A DNA stretch of 64,000 nucleotides from positions 186,001 through 250,000 of the forward strand of contig NZ_WTYA01000003.1 of the NCBI RefSeq assembly GCF_009828025.1, read 5' to 3'. This document shows, piece after piece, positions 1 to 8,818 of the stretch. The translations under genes were made by a program, and so were the position numbers. Each line of letters starts with the position of its first letter. Position 1 is the stretch's first letter. The notes beneath the pieces were generated by a model. The model was given only the letters and a program-made list of their open reading frames with translations. It was not told the DNA's origin and ran no database searches. This stretch comes from Qipengyuania algicida. Its GTDB lineage: Bacteria > Pseudomonadota > Alphaproteobacteria > Sphingomonadales > Sphingomonadaceae.

Positions 1-1
1 C

Positions 2-190
2 GACCTTGTGTTGGAGATCGTCTATCCATCGGTCGACGATTGGGCCGGCAGCAAAGCCAACTACATGAAGTTCCTCGACGCTTACGGCAAAGCCAATATC
101 GATCAGGGCGACGAGACGGTACGAAAACTCTACAACAAGATCCGCCAGATCAAGGGCACCTATGTGCTGCGCGAAGTGATCGTGCATTGA
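2..190 (+). CDS. C-terminal fragment of an unidentified protein (cut by window edge)
   Basis: The frame is open from the first bases to a TGA at 188-190, giving about 62 residues that end in YVLREVIVH. A GTG at 8 could start a short ORF, but the frame is already open upstream, so I read this as the end of a longer gene. The fragment is charged, without a membrane segment or a motif I recognise. It lies 70 bp upstream of a four-transporter cluster on the same strand and could be its first cistron, for example an enzyme acting on the transported compound. That is inference only. No function is assigned. Confidence 0.5.
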   Translation, partial: DLVLEIVYPSVDDWAGSKANYMKFLDAYGKANIDQGDETVRKLYNKIRQIKGTYVLREVIVH

Positions 191-260
191 GGTAAAACCC
201 GCATCGGCAGCGGCGGCCATAGTTCACTTTGGCCGCCGCTGTCCGCACGGTTGCCAATTC

Positions 261-1574
261 ATGGGCGAACTCGCAAGGCCTTTTGGGTTCTGGACCACGA
301 TCTGCATGGTCGTCGGCTCGATGATCGGTTCGGGCATCTTTGTCTTGCCGGCAACGCTCGCGACCTCGGGCTGGACGGGAACGGTAAGCTGGTTCGTTGG
401 AGGTATTGGCGTCGTCGCTGTCGCCATGGTCCTTGTCGGCCTGACCTCGGCACAGCCCGAGAAACCGAGCATTCTGACAATTTGCGGAGACAGTCTTGGC
501 CTGCTGCCTGGACGGCTGATCGCATGGTCCTACTGGGTTTCTATCTGGTGCAGCGCCGCCGTGGTTGCGCTGGTTGGTGCCGGTTACCTACTGCGCGCGC
601 TGCCTGCTCCGGTCTCGAGCAACTGGGCCAGCGCTCTTGGCGGCTCGGCGATTATTGCCATCCTTACCGCCGTGCAATTGTATGGAGTGCATTGGGCCGG
701 TCGCGTTCAAGTCATGACAACCGGGCTCAAAATCCTGCCGCTTGCTGCAGTTATAGCCATCATTGTTTTCGTCGCCGTAACGTCACCGGCCTCATTTGTC
801 ATATCGGACATCCCGACATTCGAAGTGGGCAAACTCACTCCTGCGCTAGCGATCGCCTTCTTTGCGCTCATCGGCTTTGATTCGGCGGGGATCATTGCCG
901 AGCGGGTACGTGATCCGCAGCGCAACGTCGTGCGCGCCACGCTCGTCGGCCTTATCATCGTGTTGGGCGTCTATATTGTCATCAGCACGGGAATCATGCT
1001 GCTTACACCGCTCGCCGAGCTGTCGGCCAGCGACTCTCCGCTGGCGGATTTCGCGTCGCGCTTTCTCGGATCGAAAGCCGGGGTGATGATGGCGCTATTC
1101 GCCGGGATTTCAGCCGTGGGGTGCCTCAACGGAACCATTCTGGGGAGCGCCGAAGTTCCTCTGGGAATGGTACGCGACGGCCAGTTGCCAGGCTGGATGG
1201 CCCGGACGACTGCGCGTCAAGTGCCGGCTGCAGCACTGATCCTGGCGAGCACGCTGGCGATCGCCTTGATCCTGCTCGGGGTCACCGGCTTCGGTGCACG
1301 TGTGTTCGATTTCATGCTGCGGCTGACCACCGCTTCGTCTCTCTGGTTCTATGCCGGCATATGCCTTGCCGGATTGGCGAATGGCATAAGGCGCGGCTTT
1401 TCGCTGGTCGGCCTCGGGTTCTGCGCCTGGCTGCTTTACGGCACGGGAATCGAGGCCGGCGGCCTCGGCATGTTGCTAATGCTTGTCGCCGTTCCGCTCC
1501 ATTTCCTGATCGGCACCGACCGCGAGCTCGCGCTCAAGCAAGCAGATATCGGTGCGAAAGCGGTGGCACCATGA
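261..1574 (+). CDS. APC-superfamily amino acid permease (first of four linked transporters)
   Basis: 437 residues, almost entirely hydrophobic, with about 12 predicted membrane segments. The first helix carries the GSMIGSGIF signature (residues 19-27), the unwound substrate-binding segment of amino acid-polyamine-organocation (APC) carriers such as AdiC. A second family hallmark is the TM6 segment IGFDSAGIIAERVRDPQRN near residue 200. The product would be an inner-membrane amino acid or amine exchanger or symporter; the substrate cannot be read from sequence. Its TGA overlaps the ATG of the next transporter (ATGA at 1571-1574), so the genes are probably translationally coupled. The alternative ATG at 251 lies in a different frame. 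Confidence 0.88.
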   Translation: MGELARPFGFWTTICMVVGSMIGSGIFVLPATLATSGWTGTVSWFVGGIGVVAVAMVLVGLTSAQPEKPSILTICGDSLGLLPGRLIAWSYWVSIWCSAAVVALVGAGYLLRALPAPVSSNWASALGGSAIIAILTAVQLYGVHWAGRVQVMTTGLKILPLAAVIAIIVFVAVTSPASFVISDIPTFEVGKLTPALAIAFFALIGFDSAGIIAERVRDPQRNVVRATLVGLIIVLGVYIVISTGIMLLTPLAELSASDSPLADFASRFLGSKAGVMMALFAGISAVGCLNGTILGSAEVPLGMVRDGQLPGWMARTTARQVPAAALILASTLAIALILLGVTGFGARVFDFMLRLTTASSLWFYAGICLAGLANGIRRGFSLVGLGFCAWLLYGTGIEAGGLGMLLMLVAVPLHFLIGTDRELALKQADIGAKAVAP

Positions 1575-3001
1575 GCGGCACCGCTCGGACACCAGGCATG
1601 TCAGACCACCAATCCAGCTCGCCTCGGACTTTCGAGATGCGAGACGACCTCAAGCAGGCCCATGTCCAGAGCGCCATTGCCAAGGCATCCCGGCGTATCC
1701 TTCCGCTGATTGGCCTTGGCTACCTGTTTTCCTTCATGGACCGGGTGAATATCGGCTTTGCAGCTCTTGAGATGAACAGCGATCTCGGCTTCAGCGCGAC
1801 AGTTTTCGGCTTCGGCGCTGGAATTTTCTTCCTGTCGTTCGCATTGTTTGAAATCCCGTCATCCATGTTGATGTCGCGCTTCGGCGCGAGGCGCTGGCTC
1901 GCGCGCATCATGATCACGTGGGGGTTTTGCGCCACGGCGACGATGTTCGTTCAGACGCCGTTGCAATTCTACACCGTCCGCTTCCTGCTTGGCGTGGCCG
2001 AGGCAGGCTATTTCCCCGTGGTCATATACTATCTGGCATTCTGGTTTCCGAAATCGGCCAGAGGCCGAACGATCAGCTATTTCTATCTTTTCGGCCCCCT
2101 CGCTTCGGTAGTGCTTGGCAGCGTTTCAGGTGCAATGCTGTCGATGGATGGCATCCACGACCTACATGGTTGGCAATGGCTGTTGATGTTGCAGGGCTTG
2201 CCAGCAGTATTCATCGGCCTCTTCATATGGCGCTTCCTGCCGGACGAACCGGCATACGCCGAATGGCTGACAACCGAAGAAAGAGCCGGTTTGCAATCGA
2301 TTCTCGAACGAGAGTCAGCCGCGATCGTCCCGCCCGCCCGTCAAGGTATCATTGCGACGATGCGTGATCCGGTTGTCATTCAGCTTGCCCTGATCGGCGC
2401 ATTGCTGGTTGGAACCGGCATAACGCTCTCGGTCAATTTTCCCCTGGTTCTGCAAGCGACTACGAAATTGAACGCTTATGAGATCGGCTTCGTTGTCAGT
2501 GTAAGCGGTGTGCTGGCGATCTTGGCAATGGTGGTTGCCGGGAGAATCTCGGATCAAAGCGGAAGTCGCTTCGCGCCCGCTATCGCCTGCGCGCTCGGTT
2601 CATCAGCCGGTATTGTGCTTGTCGCGATGCATCTCTCAACCCACATTACAGTTGCAGCATGGTTGTTGCTGTCGTGTTGCGGATGGTCGCAAGCGCTTTT
2701 GTTTGCAGCAATGTGGCCGGACCTGCTCCATCCCGGCCGACTGGCACTTGGGGGAGCGACGATCGGCATGGTCTCGCAGATCGGCGCATTTGCCGGGCCG
2801 TATGGCTGGGGGCTGGCGAAGGACGCGCCTGGCAGCTTCACGCCCGCCTTGTGGGGCCTGGCGATTTCCACGCTCGTCACGGCGAGTCTCTTCACGCTGT
2901 TGATGCGCAACACGAGGGTGTCACGGCGAGCGCAACCGCTGCCAATCGAGCGCGCCGATGCTGCTGCGCCAGACCTTGGGCAGCAGCCCGATCCGGCATG
3001 A
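1571..3001 (+). CDS. MFS transporter, anion:cation symporter (ACS) type
   Basis: 476 residues from the ATG that overlaps the stop of the preceding permease. After about 45 hydrophilic residues, TM1 reads FMDRVNIGFAALEM, the pattern of the ACS family of the major facilitator superfamily (tartrate, phthalate, glucarate and hexuronate transporters). Further hallmarks are RFLLGVAEAGYFP in the TM4 region and a large central loop rich in E and R (LTTEERAGLQSILERE). The frame stays open far upstream of 1571, but that part is out-of-frame sequence of the permease gene. The likely role is proton-driven uptake of an organic anion. The last bases form ATGA with the next gene. Confidence 0.87.
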   Translation: MSGTARTPGMSDHQSSSPRTFEMRDDLKQAHVQSAIAKASRRILPLIGLGYLFSFMDRVNIGFAALEMNSDLGFSATVFGFGAGIFFLSFALFEIPSSMLMSRFGARRWLARIMITWGFCATATMFVQTPLQFYTVRFLLGVAEAGYFPVVIYYLAFWFPKSARGRTISYFYLFGPLASVVLGSVSGAMLSMDGIHDLHGWQWLLMLQGLPAVFIGLFIWRFLPDEPAYAEWLTTEERAGLQSILERESAAIVPPARQGIIATMRDPVVIQLALIGALLVGTGITLSVNFPLVLQATTKLNAYEIGFVVSVSGVLAILAMVVAGRISDQSGSRFAPAIACALGSSAGIVLVAMHLSTHITVAAWLLLSCCGWSQALLFAAMWPDLLHPGRLALGGATIGMVSQIGAFAGPYGWGLAKDAPGSFTPALWGLAISTLVTASLFTLLMRNTRVSRRAQPLPIERADAAAPDLGQQPDPA

Positions 3002-4275
3002 CGGCTGCCGATGCCTGGCCATCCGCCCCGCCGCGGATCAATCGCAAGCAGCTCGCGGCAGTTTGCATGGGCAACGGGCTCGATTTCTATGACTTCGTAA
3101 CCTTCGCCTTCTTCGCCACGCAGATCGGGCGCACGCTGTTTCCGGACAATGGCGGCAACGGTCTTCTCTATGCCCTGTTGACGTTTGGAGCGGGTTTCCT
3201 GACCCGACCGCTGGGCGGGATCGCGTTTGGCCGGATTGCCGACCGGCGCGGGCGGGTGCCTGCAATGCTAATGTCGTTCTCGCTAATGGGGGTGTCGATT
3301 GTCGGGCTGGCGCTGACTCCGGCTTATGCAACCATCGGCATGGCCGCGCCGGTACTCGCGGTTACGTTCCGTCTGCTGCAAGGCTTTGCGCTGGGCGGCG
3401 AGGTCGGGCCCAATGCGGCGTTCCTCTATGAAGCCGCACCTCGTGGTCGACGTGCACTGTATGTTGCCATGCTGGGCGTGACGCAGAACCTGGCGGTGGT
3501 GGCATCGGGCGCGGTCGGGGCTATACTCTCAGCCTGGCTGATGCCCGCGGAACTCGATGCCTATGGCTGGAGGATTGCATTCCTGATCGGCGCGGCGATC
3601 GTTCCTGTCGCGGCCTGGATCCGCCGCACATTGGTGGAGCCGACCATGCCCGACGCGCCAGAGGCAAGCTTGCTGCCGAGGAGATCGCGCAGCCTTGTCA
3701 TCGGCGGTTTCCTGACCCTGGCCGCGGGAAACGTTGCGTTTCTTTCGATCGAGTATCTCGGCACCTATGCCCAGACCGTCCTCAATCTGCCTGCAGAAAA
3801 CGCCTTCCACTCGATACTCGTTCTGGGCCTCGTTGCAGCGGCAACCGATCTTGTCGCCGCCAGACTGATGGATCGCGGCATACCGGCTTGGTGGCTGGTG
3901 CTGCCGTGGGCGGTCCTGCTGGTGTTTATTATCCCTTCGTTCATGATCCTGACGGATTTGAGGACACCGGGCGCGCTGCTGGCGATCACCGCATTTCTTG
4001 GCATCGTGCTCGAATTGACCTTCATACCGATGCTGGTTGTGTTCATCGGAGCCTTGCCCCGTACTGCGCGTGCAACTTTGGTAGGCGGCGCCTACGCACT
4101 CGCGATCGCGATTTTCGGCGGTAGCGCTCAGCCCATCATCAACCGTCTGTTAGCGTGGACGGGCAACCCCATTTCACCTGCCTGGTACATGACGCTAGCG
4201 GCGGCTGTCGGCCTTGTTGGAATTGTCATGCTCATCCGCAATGCGCCGCGCCCTTTGAGAGGGCTAACCGCATGA
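2998..4275 (+). CDS. MFS transporter, metabolite:H+ symporter (MHS/ShiA-ProP) type
   Basis: 425 residues starting at the ATG overlapping the previous stop. MHS-family markers are visible: GNGLDFYDFVTFAFFA in TM1, TRPLGGIAFGRIADRRGR (about 70-86) carrying the loop 2-3 motif, and RLLQGFALGGEVGPNAAFLYE in TM4. Relatives move proline/betaine, shikimate, citrate or alpha-ketoglutarate with protons. The substrate is not predictable here. It belongs to the same ATGA-linked run as its neighbours, so the four carriers are expected to be made together. Confidence 0.87.
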   Translation: MTAADAWPSAPPRINRKQLAAVCMGNGLDFYDFVTFAFFATQIGRTLFPDNGGNGLLYALLTFGAGFLTRPLGGIAFGRIADRRGRVPAMLMSFSLMGVSIVGLALTPAYATIGMAAPVLAVTFRLLQGFALGGEVGPNAAFLYEAAPRGRRALYVAMLGVTQNLAVVASGAVGAILSAWLMPAELDAYGWRIAFLIGAAIVPVAAWIRRTLVEPTMPDAPEASLLPRRSRSLVIGGFLTLAAGNVAFLSIEYLGTYAQTVLNLPAENAFHSILVLGLVAAATDLVAARLMDRGIPAWWLVLPWAVLLVFIIPSFMILTDLRTPGALLAITAFLGIVLELTFIPMLVVFIGALPRTARATLVGGAYALAIAIFGGSAQPIINRLLAWTGNPISPAWYMTLAAAVGLVGIVMLIRNAPRPLRGLTA

Positions 4276-5579
4276 GTGAGAAAGCGAAACCGCCAAGGGT
4301 GGTCGGAACCTTTGGCGCCAGCCTGATGAGCGTCAACGGAATGATCGGCGCGGGCATTTTTGCCGTGCCGGCGCTGCTGAATGACAAGATGGGCGCTTTC
4401 GCTCCATGGATGTTCCTGATCTTCGGCGCGTTCTTTGCCTGCGGCACGCTGATTTCGGCACGATTGGCCACGATGTTCAGGTCGTCCGGCGGACCACAGC
4501 TTTATGTTCAGGCGGCATTTGGACCGACGCTTGGCTTCCAGGTCGGGTGGCTGCTGGTGATCGCCATGGCAGCCGGACGGGCCGCGACGCTGCATGTACT
4601 GGTGTCCTATCTTGCTGTGTTCTTCCCGGCACTCGATGGACCGGTTGCGCGACCGGTAGCCGTGTTAGCGCTGCTGTTGGCGCTGGGCGGTCTCTCGCTG
4701 TCGGGGATGCGCCGCGCAATCAAGGGGCTGGTGGTAGGCACTGTGCTCAAGGTGACACCTATTGTCATCCTGTGCATCGCCGCATTCGCCAAGGGAGGCA
4801 TATCCGTCAGCTTCAAGCCACCCGACTTGGGCACGTTCGATTCCGTCGCGCTACTTGTCTTCTTTGCCTACTCGGGAGTGAACAACGCCGCCTTTTCCGC
4901 CGGCGAGGTGCGAAACCCTCAAAGGACTTTGCCAATATCAATGCTGCTGTCGCTGGCGACCATCGTGTTATTCTACATGATTGTGCAATGGGCCTACATT
5001 GCCGCCGGTGCCCCCTCTAGCGGCAATGGCACTCCATTGGCTGCGGCCGCGAATAACGTGTTGGGGCCTGCCGGCGCCGTCGCGCTTACGCTCGCAGCGA
5101 TATTTTCGATCGCCACGAATTCCCTGGCGTTCTTCGTCAATGGCCCAAGGGTTATATATGGCATGGCAGAGCGCGGCCTCTTGCCCGAATGGCTTGCGCA
5201 TGTGTCGGAACGCCACCTTACTCCAGACGCTGCTATCATGCTGTTCATGCTGGTTGTAGCCGTGATCTCATTGAGCGGGACCTTTGCGTTTCTCGCCGAG
5301 GTTACATCACTCGGCTCACTTTTTGTCGGCTACTGCACGATCGCAGGCTTTGTCGTGTTATGTTTTCACGAACGCAAGGAAGGCACCGGGGGACTGCTGC
5401 CGTTCTGGATTGCTGTCGCTGCAGTGACGGTCGCATTTTCAGTCTATGCCGCACTGCAAGCGCCGTTGAAGGCCTATCTTTTGATCGTGGCGCTGATGAT
5501 CGTCGGCATCATTCTCGGACTGATCGCTCGTCGTGGACGCATTACGCAACCAACCCCGATTTTGGAGCACCGTGAATAG
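4272..5579 (+). CDS. APC-superfamily amino acid permease (fourth of the transporter run)
   Basis: 435 residues beginning at the ATG that overlaps the stop of the MHS carrier. TM1 contains GMIGAGIFAVP (23-33), and TM6 contains FFAYSGVNNAAFSAGEVRNP, both typical of APC carriers. A short basic tail ends the protein. It is a distinct paralogue of the permease at 261, not a duplicate: only the family motifs coincide. It closes the cluster. Downstream, broken insertion-sequence remains begin within 160 bp. Confidence 0.87.
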   Translation: MSEKAKPPRVVGTFGASLMSVNGMIGAGIFAVPALLNDKMGAFAPWMFLIFGAFFACGTLISARLATMFRSSGGPQLYVQAAFGPTLGFQVGWLLVIAMAAGRAATLHVLVSYLAVFFPALDGPVARPVAVLALLLALGGLSLSGMRRAIKGLVVGTVLKVTPIVILCIAAFAKGGISVSFKPPDLGTFDSVALLVFFAYSGVNNAAFSAGEVRNPQRTLPISMLLSLATIVLFYMIVQWAYIAAGAPSSGNGTPLAAAANNVLGPAGAVALTLAAIFSIATNSLAFFVNGPRVIYGMAERGLLPEWLAHVSERHLTPDAAIMLFMLVVAVISLSGTFAFLAEVTSLGSLFVGYCTIAGFVVLCFHERKEGTGGLLPFWIAVAAVTVAFSVYAALQAPLKAYLLIVALMIVGIILGLIARRGRITQPTPILEHRE

Positions 5580-5737
5580 ACGGTTGAAGTTCGATATTAC
5601 GGCAATTGCCAGTGCATCAGCCAAGCATCGCTATTCCAATAGGAAAAGGGGATGAAGCGCCGCGCTTGGCAGCAAGCCGCAGAACTCGGGCTGATTTTCG
5701 CGGGGTCGGCAGTCGGCGTTTCGCATCCAGTGCGTTC

Positions 5738-6055
5738 GACATGGCGCTGGCAGCCTCAGGCTGCGATCACGCCAATATGCTGCACAGACTTTGCTTGCTC
5801 AGCGAGAATGGCCCCAGCTACATCGCTGACGAAATGGCGGAATACATCGAGGCAAGAAAAATGACCCATATGCGCTGTGCGCCCTTGCATCCGCAAACCC
5901 AGGGCAAGATCGAACGCTGGCATCAGACCCTGAAGAACCGTGTCCTGCTGGAAAACTACTTCCTGCCCGGCGATCTCGAGAACCAGATCGAGGTCTTCGT
6001 CGATAACCACAACCATCAGCGATACCGCGAGAGCCTCGACAATGTGATACCCGCC
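5738..6055 (+). pseudogene. IS3-type transposase remnant (integrase core, C-terminal part)
   Basis: The translated segment runs from FDMALAASGCDHANML to ESLDNVIPA and holds the second half of an rve integrase core: LSENGPSYI (the DNG-like motif with the second catalytic D replaced by E), APLHPQTQGKIERWHQTLK with the catalytic E, and NHNHQRYRESLDNV. This matches IS3-family OrfB proteins. The N-terminal half, the first catalytic aspartate, OrfA and the terminal repeats are absent. After NVIPA the frame runs into unrelated residues. This is a dead fragment, marking the edge of the decayed zone that runs to 7.05 kb. Confidence 0.85.
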
Positions 6056-6247
6056 ATCTTGAGAGCGATCTGTCGTTCGGATCGGAGTTTGTATAGACGG
6101 ACTGGATAGCGGCCTCTGAAGGCACATGACAATCAGGCGTCGTATTGAAAACGCTGCAAGCACGATGGTCCGATGGGGTATTTTGCAGCAGGTTATCTCG
6201 TGGGTCGATCCGGCTGCCAACGGCCAATATTTATTGGAATCGCGTAT

Positions 6248-6574
6248 CTAATTGGCGATGCCCAGTCTCTCAGATGCAGCTGAAAGCATTTCACAAAAGC
6301 GCGGATCATCACGCAATGCGTCCATGTCGGGGTCGGTCTTGCAGTGATTCCACTCTTCCGCGCTGCAGCCGTCGAAATAGGGATTGAGCAACTCCACTGC
6401 TCCGGCGTTGTCATGCAGATAAGCAGTTAGCGCACAGGCAAGGTTGTAGCGCAGCCGCAAGTTGTCGGGATCGATCAGCAGCGCTCGCTCGATCTATTGG
6501 CGTGTTCGTTGAACGTCCCCCAACGCGGCCAGCGATCCCGCCGTCATCGCGAGTGCGAAACCATTACCAGGATC
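6248..6574 (-). pseudogene. TPR-type C-terminal remnant (adenylate-cyclase/TPR regulator family), broken by a stop
   Basis: On the minus strand the frame reads DPGNGFALAMTAGSLAALGD, then RTRQ, an amber TAG, then IERALLIDPDNLRLRYNLAC and onward to DDPRFCEML. This is the usual C-terminus of alphaproteobacterial tetratricopeptide proteins that carry an adenylate cyclase or winged-helix domain in front. The DPxN and YNLACAL spacing fits TPR helices, and the closing DPDMDALRDDPRF motif is characteristic. The TAG interrupts an otherwise continuous helix. The 5' end merges with an unrelated plus-strand fragment near 6580, so more than the C-terminus has been lost. Confidence 0.7.
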
Positions 6575-6582
6575 CTGCCCGG

Positions 6583-6951
6583 CGGTATGCCCTCAACATG
6601 GCCGACTATCCCGAAGCCAGCGAACGCTATGCCCGGCTGGCGCTCAAATCCCAATCCAACTGCCGGGCGACTTTGGAAGCGCTGGCCAAGCTGCACCAGC
6701 CGCGCGAGCAAATCGTGAAGCACGTTCATGTGAATGACGGCGGGCAAGCGGTCATTGCCGACGAGATACACCAGCACGGTGGGAGGGGTTCAAATGGAAA
6801 AGCAGACAAACAATCCCATGCAACCGATTGCAATGGCGCGAGCGCCTCGCTGCCTAGCCCGAACCCGCAAGGGGATGGCGTGCCAATCTCCAGCGGTGAG
6901 GGGGCAGAAGCGGTGCCGGATGCACGGCGGGACAAATCTCGGCGCGCCTAA
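6583..6951 (+). pseudogene. Truncated gene of an uncharacterised mobile-region family (HVHVN motif)
   Basis: The frame reads RYALNMADYPEASERYARLA, LEALAKLHQPREQIVKHVHV, then a Gly/Pro-rich tail that ends at 6951. I recall proteins with the VKHVHVN..GQAVIAD pattern from alphaproteobacterial genomes, usually longer at the N-terminus and without assigned function. Here the N-terminus is missing: just upstream lies the inverted TPR remnant. Its 3' third overlaps the HGGxSTG gene in another frame. It is probably non-functional, although an ATG at 6502 keeps the frame open. Confidence 0.55.
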
Positions 6952-7054
6952 GGGCAACCGAAACGCATGGAAGCATGGGGGCCGCTCGGCTGAAGCCTTG
7001 GCGGCGACTCGATACCTAAGAGAGATTGCGCGAATGGTGGCACTCAAGGCTTAA
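6794..7054 (+). CDS. HGGxSTG-type small protein
   Basis: 86 residues. The core CLARTRKGMACQSPAVRGQK is followed by RCRMHGGTNLGAPKGNRNAW and KHGGRSAEAL, the layout of the HGGxSTG small-protein family, with paired cysteines and a His-Gly-Gly turn that may bind metal. No function is established. The ATG at 6794 is preceded by GGGAGGGG, a strong ribosome binding site. The first 158 bp are also coding in another frame for the truncated protein ending at 6951. The 3' end overlaps the convergent gene at 7044-7430 by 11 bp. Families of this kind are frequent next to mobile elements. Confidence 0.6.
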   Translation: MEKQTNNPMQPIAMARAPRCLARTRKGMACQSPAVRGQKRCRMHGGTNLGAPKGNRNAWKHGGRSAEALAATRYLREIARMVALKA

Positions 7055-7430
7055 GACTCGTGCTCCCGGGATTCCAAATCAAATCACCCAGATCGGCGAC
7101 GCCGAGCGGCTCTATACCGTTTCTTTCTAGCCGACTTTGGAACTTTTCCTTTTCGGACCGCCTTTCCCGAACGGCGTCTAGGGTCGAAAAACTCACCTCG
7201 TCCATCGCCTGCTTTAGCGTCAGATTTTGTCCCCGCGCTTTGGCCAACTCCATCGCGAGCGCATTAATCTGAGCGGTAGCCATACCTGCCACCTCCTCAA
7301 TCTTTCGAGCGCACCAGTCCAAATAGTGGATCGCTAGATGGCGCACGATGCGACGCTCGCGCCGTTCCTTAAAATACAAGTAGCCAGTCAGTCCGGCGAT
7401 CAGTGCGAAGGTGATAGCGAAAATCGTCAT
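7044..7430 (-). CDS. Small membrane-anchored protein, function unknown
   Basis: From the ATG at 7430 the product has 128 residues: one N-terminal membrane segment (MTIFAITFALIAGLTGYLYF), a basic patch KERRERR, then an amphipathic, charged cytoplasmic region ending in a helix rich in E, R and K (DAVRERRSEKEKFQSRLERN). AGGCGAGGG lies directly before this start; in-frame ATGs at 7445 and 7496 are alternatives. Topology would be N-out with a cytosolic tail. I recognise no family. It sits between the decayed mobile region and the tRNA-Ser gene. Confidence 0.5.
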   Translation of the reverse strand: MTIFAITFALIAGLTGYLYFKERRERRIVRHLAIHYLDWCARKIEEVAGMATAQINALAMELAKARGQNLTLKQAMDEVSFSTLDAVRERRSEKEKFQSRLERNGIEPLGVADLGDLIWNPGSTSLKP

Positions 7431-7564
7431 ACCCTCGCCTAACATGGAATCTCGACCAGCGAGAGCGCCGTCGCGATTCGGACTCCAAGGAGGCACGTTA
7501 TTGGGGAGCGGTTATGGGAACCCTCCCCCGATCTTGAAAAAATATCAATTAAATCAAGGAAAGG

Positions 7565-7655
7565 TGGCGGAGACGGAGGGATTCGAACCCTCGGTACCCT
7601 GATAGAGTACGGTTCCTTAGCAGGGAACTGGTTTCAGCCACTCACCCACGTCTCC
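7565..7655 (-). tRNA. tRNA-Ser(GCU)
   Basis: On the minus strand a 7-bp acceptor stem GGAGACG/CGTCTCC is followed by discriminator G and an encoded CCA (7565-7567). The anticodon arm is GTTCC-CTGCTAA-GGAAC, giving anticodon GCT, which reads AGC/AGU serine codons. A long variable arm (TACTCTATCAGGGTA region) and the T arm GAGGG-TTCGAAT-CCCTC complete a class II tRNA of 91 nt. Confidence 0.96.
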
Positions 7656-7871
7656 GGATCGCGGCATGTTCGCGAAGGCGCGCGCTATAGACGGCGTTTG
7701 GCAGGCCTTCAAGGGGCAACACCATTCGCTTTCAATCATCTTCCATTCGCCGCCGCAAACCGATTCGTCTCACCGCATTTCGGATTCGGTTCATCGCGCG
7801 CTCATTGCCCGACGCGCATCGCACGGCCCACACCCGACCATCACTGGAAGCCCGAGGGAGGGGCACCGGAT

Positions 7872-8681
7872 ATGTATCAAGCGGCCGCTCATTTTCGCCG
7901 CCTCGCCATTGCTGTCGTTTCCGCATGCGGCCTGATCGCAGCGCCACTGGCCGCGCAGGTCCAGTCGGTCGATCCCAACGACACCTATAACGCGCCGATC
8001 GATGGCGACCTGGCCAAGCCTTCCGAACAGCTTCCGCCGGTTCAACCGCAGGCGCAGCAGCCTGCCGCCACACAAGAGCCGACGTATCAACCGGCTCCGG
8101 ACACGACGACATCCGCGCCTGCCGCCGACCAGACTGCAGCGACCACCCCGGCAACGGCCGCGGACGGCCCGCCGCCCGCACCCACGGGCGACACCTCGGC
8201 GACATACCGTGAGGACGACCTTATCGGCGCTGCCGAGGGCGTGTTCGGCAAGGGCGCCAAGGGCGTCGCCGACATGATCCGCGGCCTGCTCAAGAAGCAG
8301 GGCGAACCGAACGGCTATATCGTCGGTCGCGAGGCAGGTGGCGCCTTCGTCGTCGGGCTGCGCTATGGCTCGGGCACGCTGTACCACAAGATCGAAGGCA
8401 AGATGCCGGTGTACTGGACCGGCCCGTCGGTCGGCTTCGATGTTGGGGCCAATGCCGGGAGCACCTTCATCCTGGTCTACAATCTCTACGATACCAACGA
8501 TCTGTTCCACCGCTTCCCCGCCGCGGAGGGCCAGGCCTATGTCGTGGGCGGATTGACCGCGAGCTATCTGCGGCGCGGCGATATCGTGCTCATTCCCATC
8601 CGCGTCGGCGCGGGCTTGCGGCTGGGAGTCAATGCAGGATACATGAAGTTTTCAAAGAAGCAGAAATGGTTGCCATTCTGA
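7872..8681 (+). CDS. eipA: DUF1134 periplasmic protein (EipA family)
   Basis: 269 residues. A signal peptide (1-29, ending LAAQ) is followed by a Pro/Ala/Gln/Thr-rich linker to about residue 110 and then the DUF1134 domain. Domain landmarks are GYIVGREAGGAFVVGLRYGS, VYWTGPSVGFD, YVVGGL and the closing LGVNAGYMKFSKKQKWLPF. EipA in Brucella is a periplasmic beta-barrel protein needed for envelope integrity; the same role is inferred here. GGGAGGGGC just upstream of the ATG at 7872 supports this start over an in-frame ATG at 7698. Confidence 0.85.
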   Translation: MYQAAAHFRRLAIAVVSACGLIAAPLAAQVQSVDPNDTYNAPIDGDLAKPSEQLPPVQPQAQQPAATQEPTYQPAPDTTTSAPAADQTAATTPATAADGPPPAPTGDTSATYREDDLIGAAEGVFGKGAKGVADMIRGLLKKQGEPNGYIVGREAGGAFVVGLRYGSGTLYHKIEGKMPVYWTGPSVGFDVGANAGSTFILVYNLYDTNDLFHRFPAAEGQAYVVGGLTASYLRRGDIVLIPIRVGAGLRLGVNAGYMKFSKKQKWLPF

Positions 8682-8774
8682 TCGTCAAGCACGCACAAGC
8701 GCCGGAAACCGGCACATGAACAAGGGACAGGCCAGCCCTTCGGGTCGATAACATAAAGAACCTCGGGCTGCCGG

Positions 8775-8818
8775 GGGCCGCAACGGGAATTCCCCCCAAG
8801 CAATTCTGGTTGCGGCCC
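8775..8818 (+). terminator. Hairpin terminator or attenuator in the aminotransferase leader
   Basis: GGGCCGCAAC (8775-8784) pairs with GTTGCGGCCC (8809-8818) and is followed by TTCCTTTCT. It lies after eipA and only 29 bp before the aminotransferase start. It may simply end eipA, or act as an attenuator. A 12-codon ORF (8716-8751, MNKGQASPSGR) precedes the hairpin, but it lacks aromatic codons and a clear ribosome binding site. Confidence 0.6.

Noticed and set aside
251..880. 209-residue ORF inside the first permease gene
   Set aside because: Out-of-frame shadow of a clear APC permease, with Arg/Cys/His-rich composition.
1121..1570. N-terminal 150-residue extension of the ACS-type MFS gene
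   Set aside because: It lies within the permease gene in another frame. The ATG at 1571 gives the normal MFS start.
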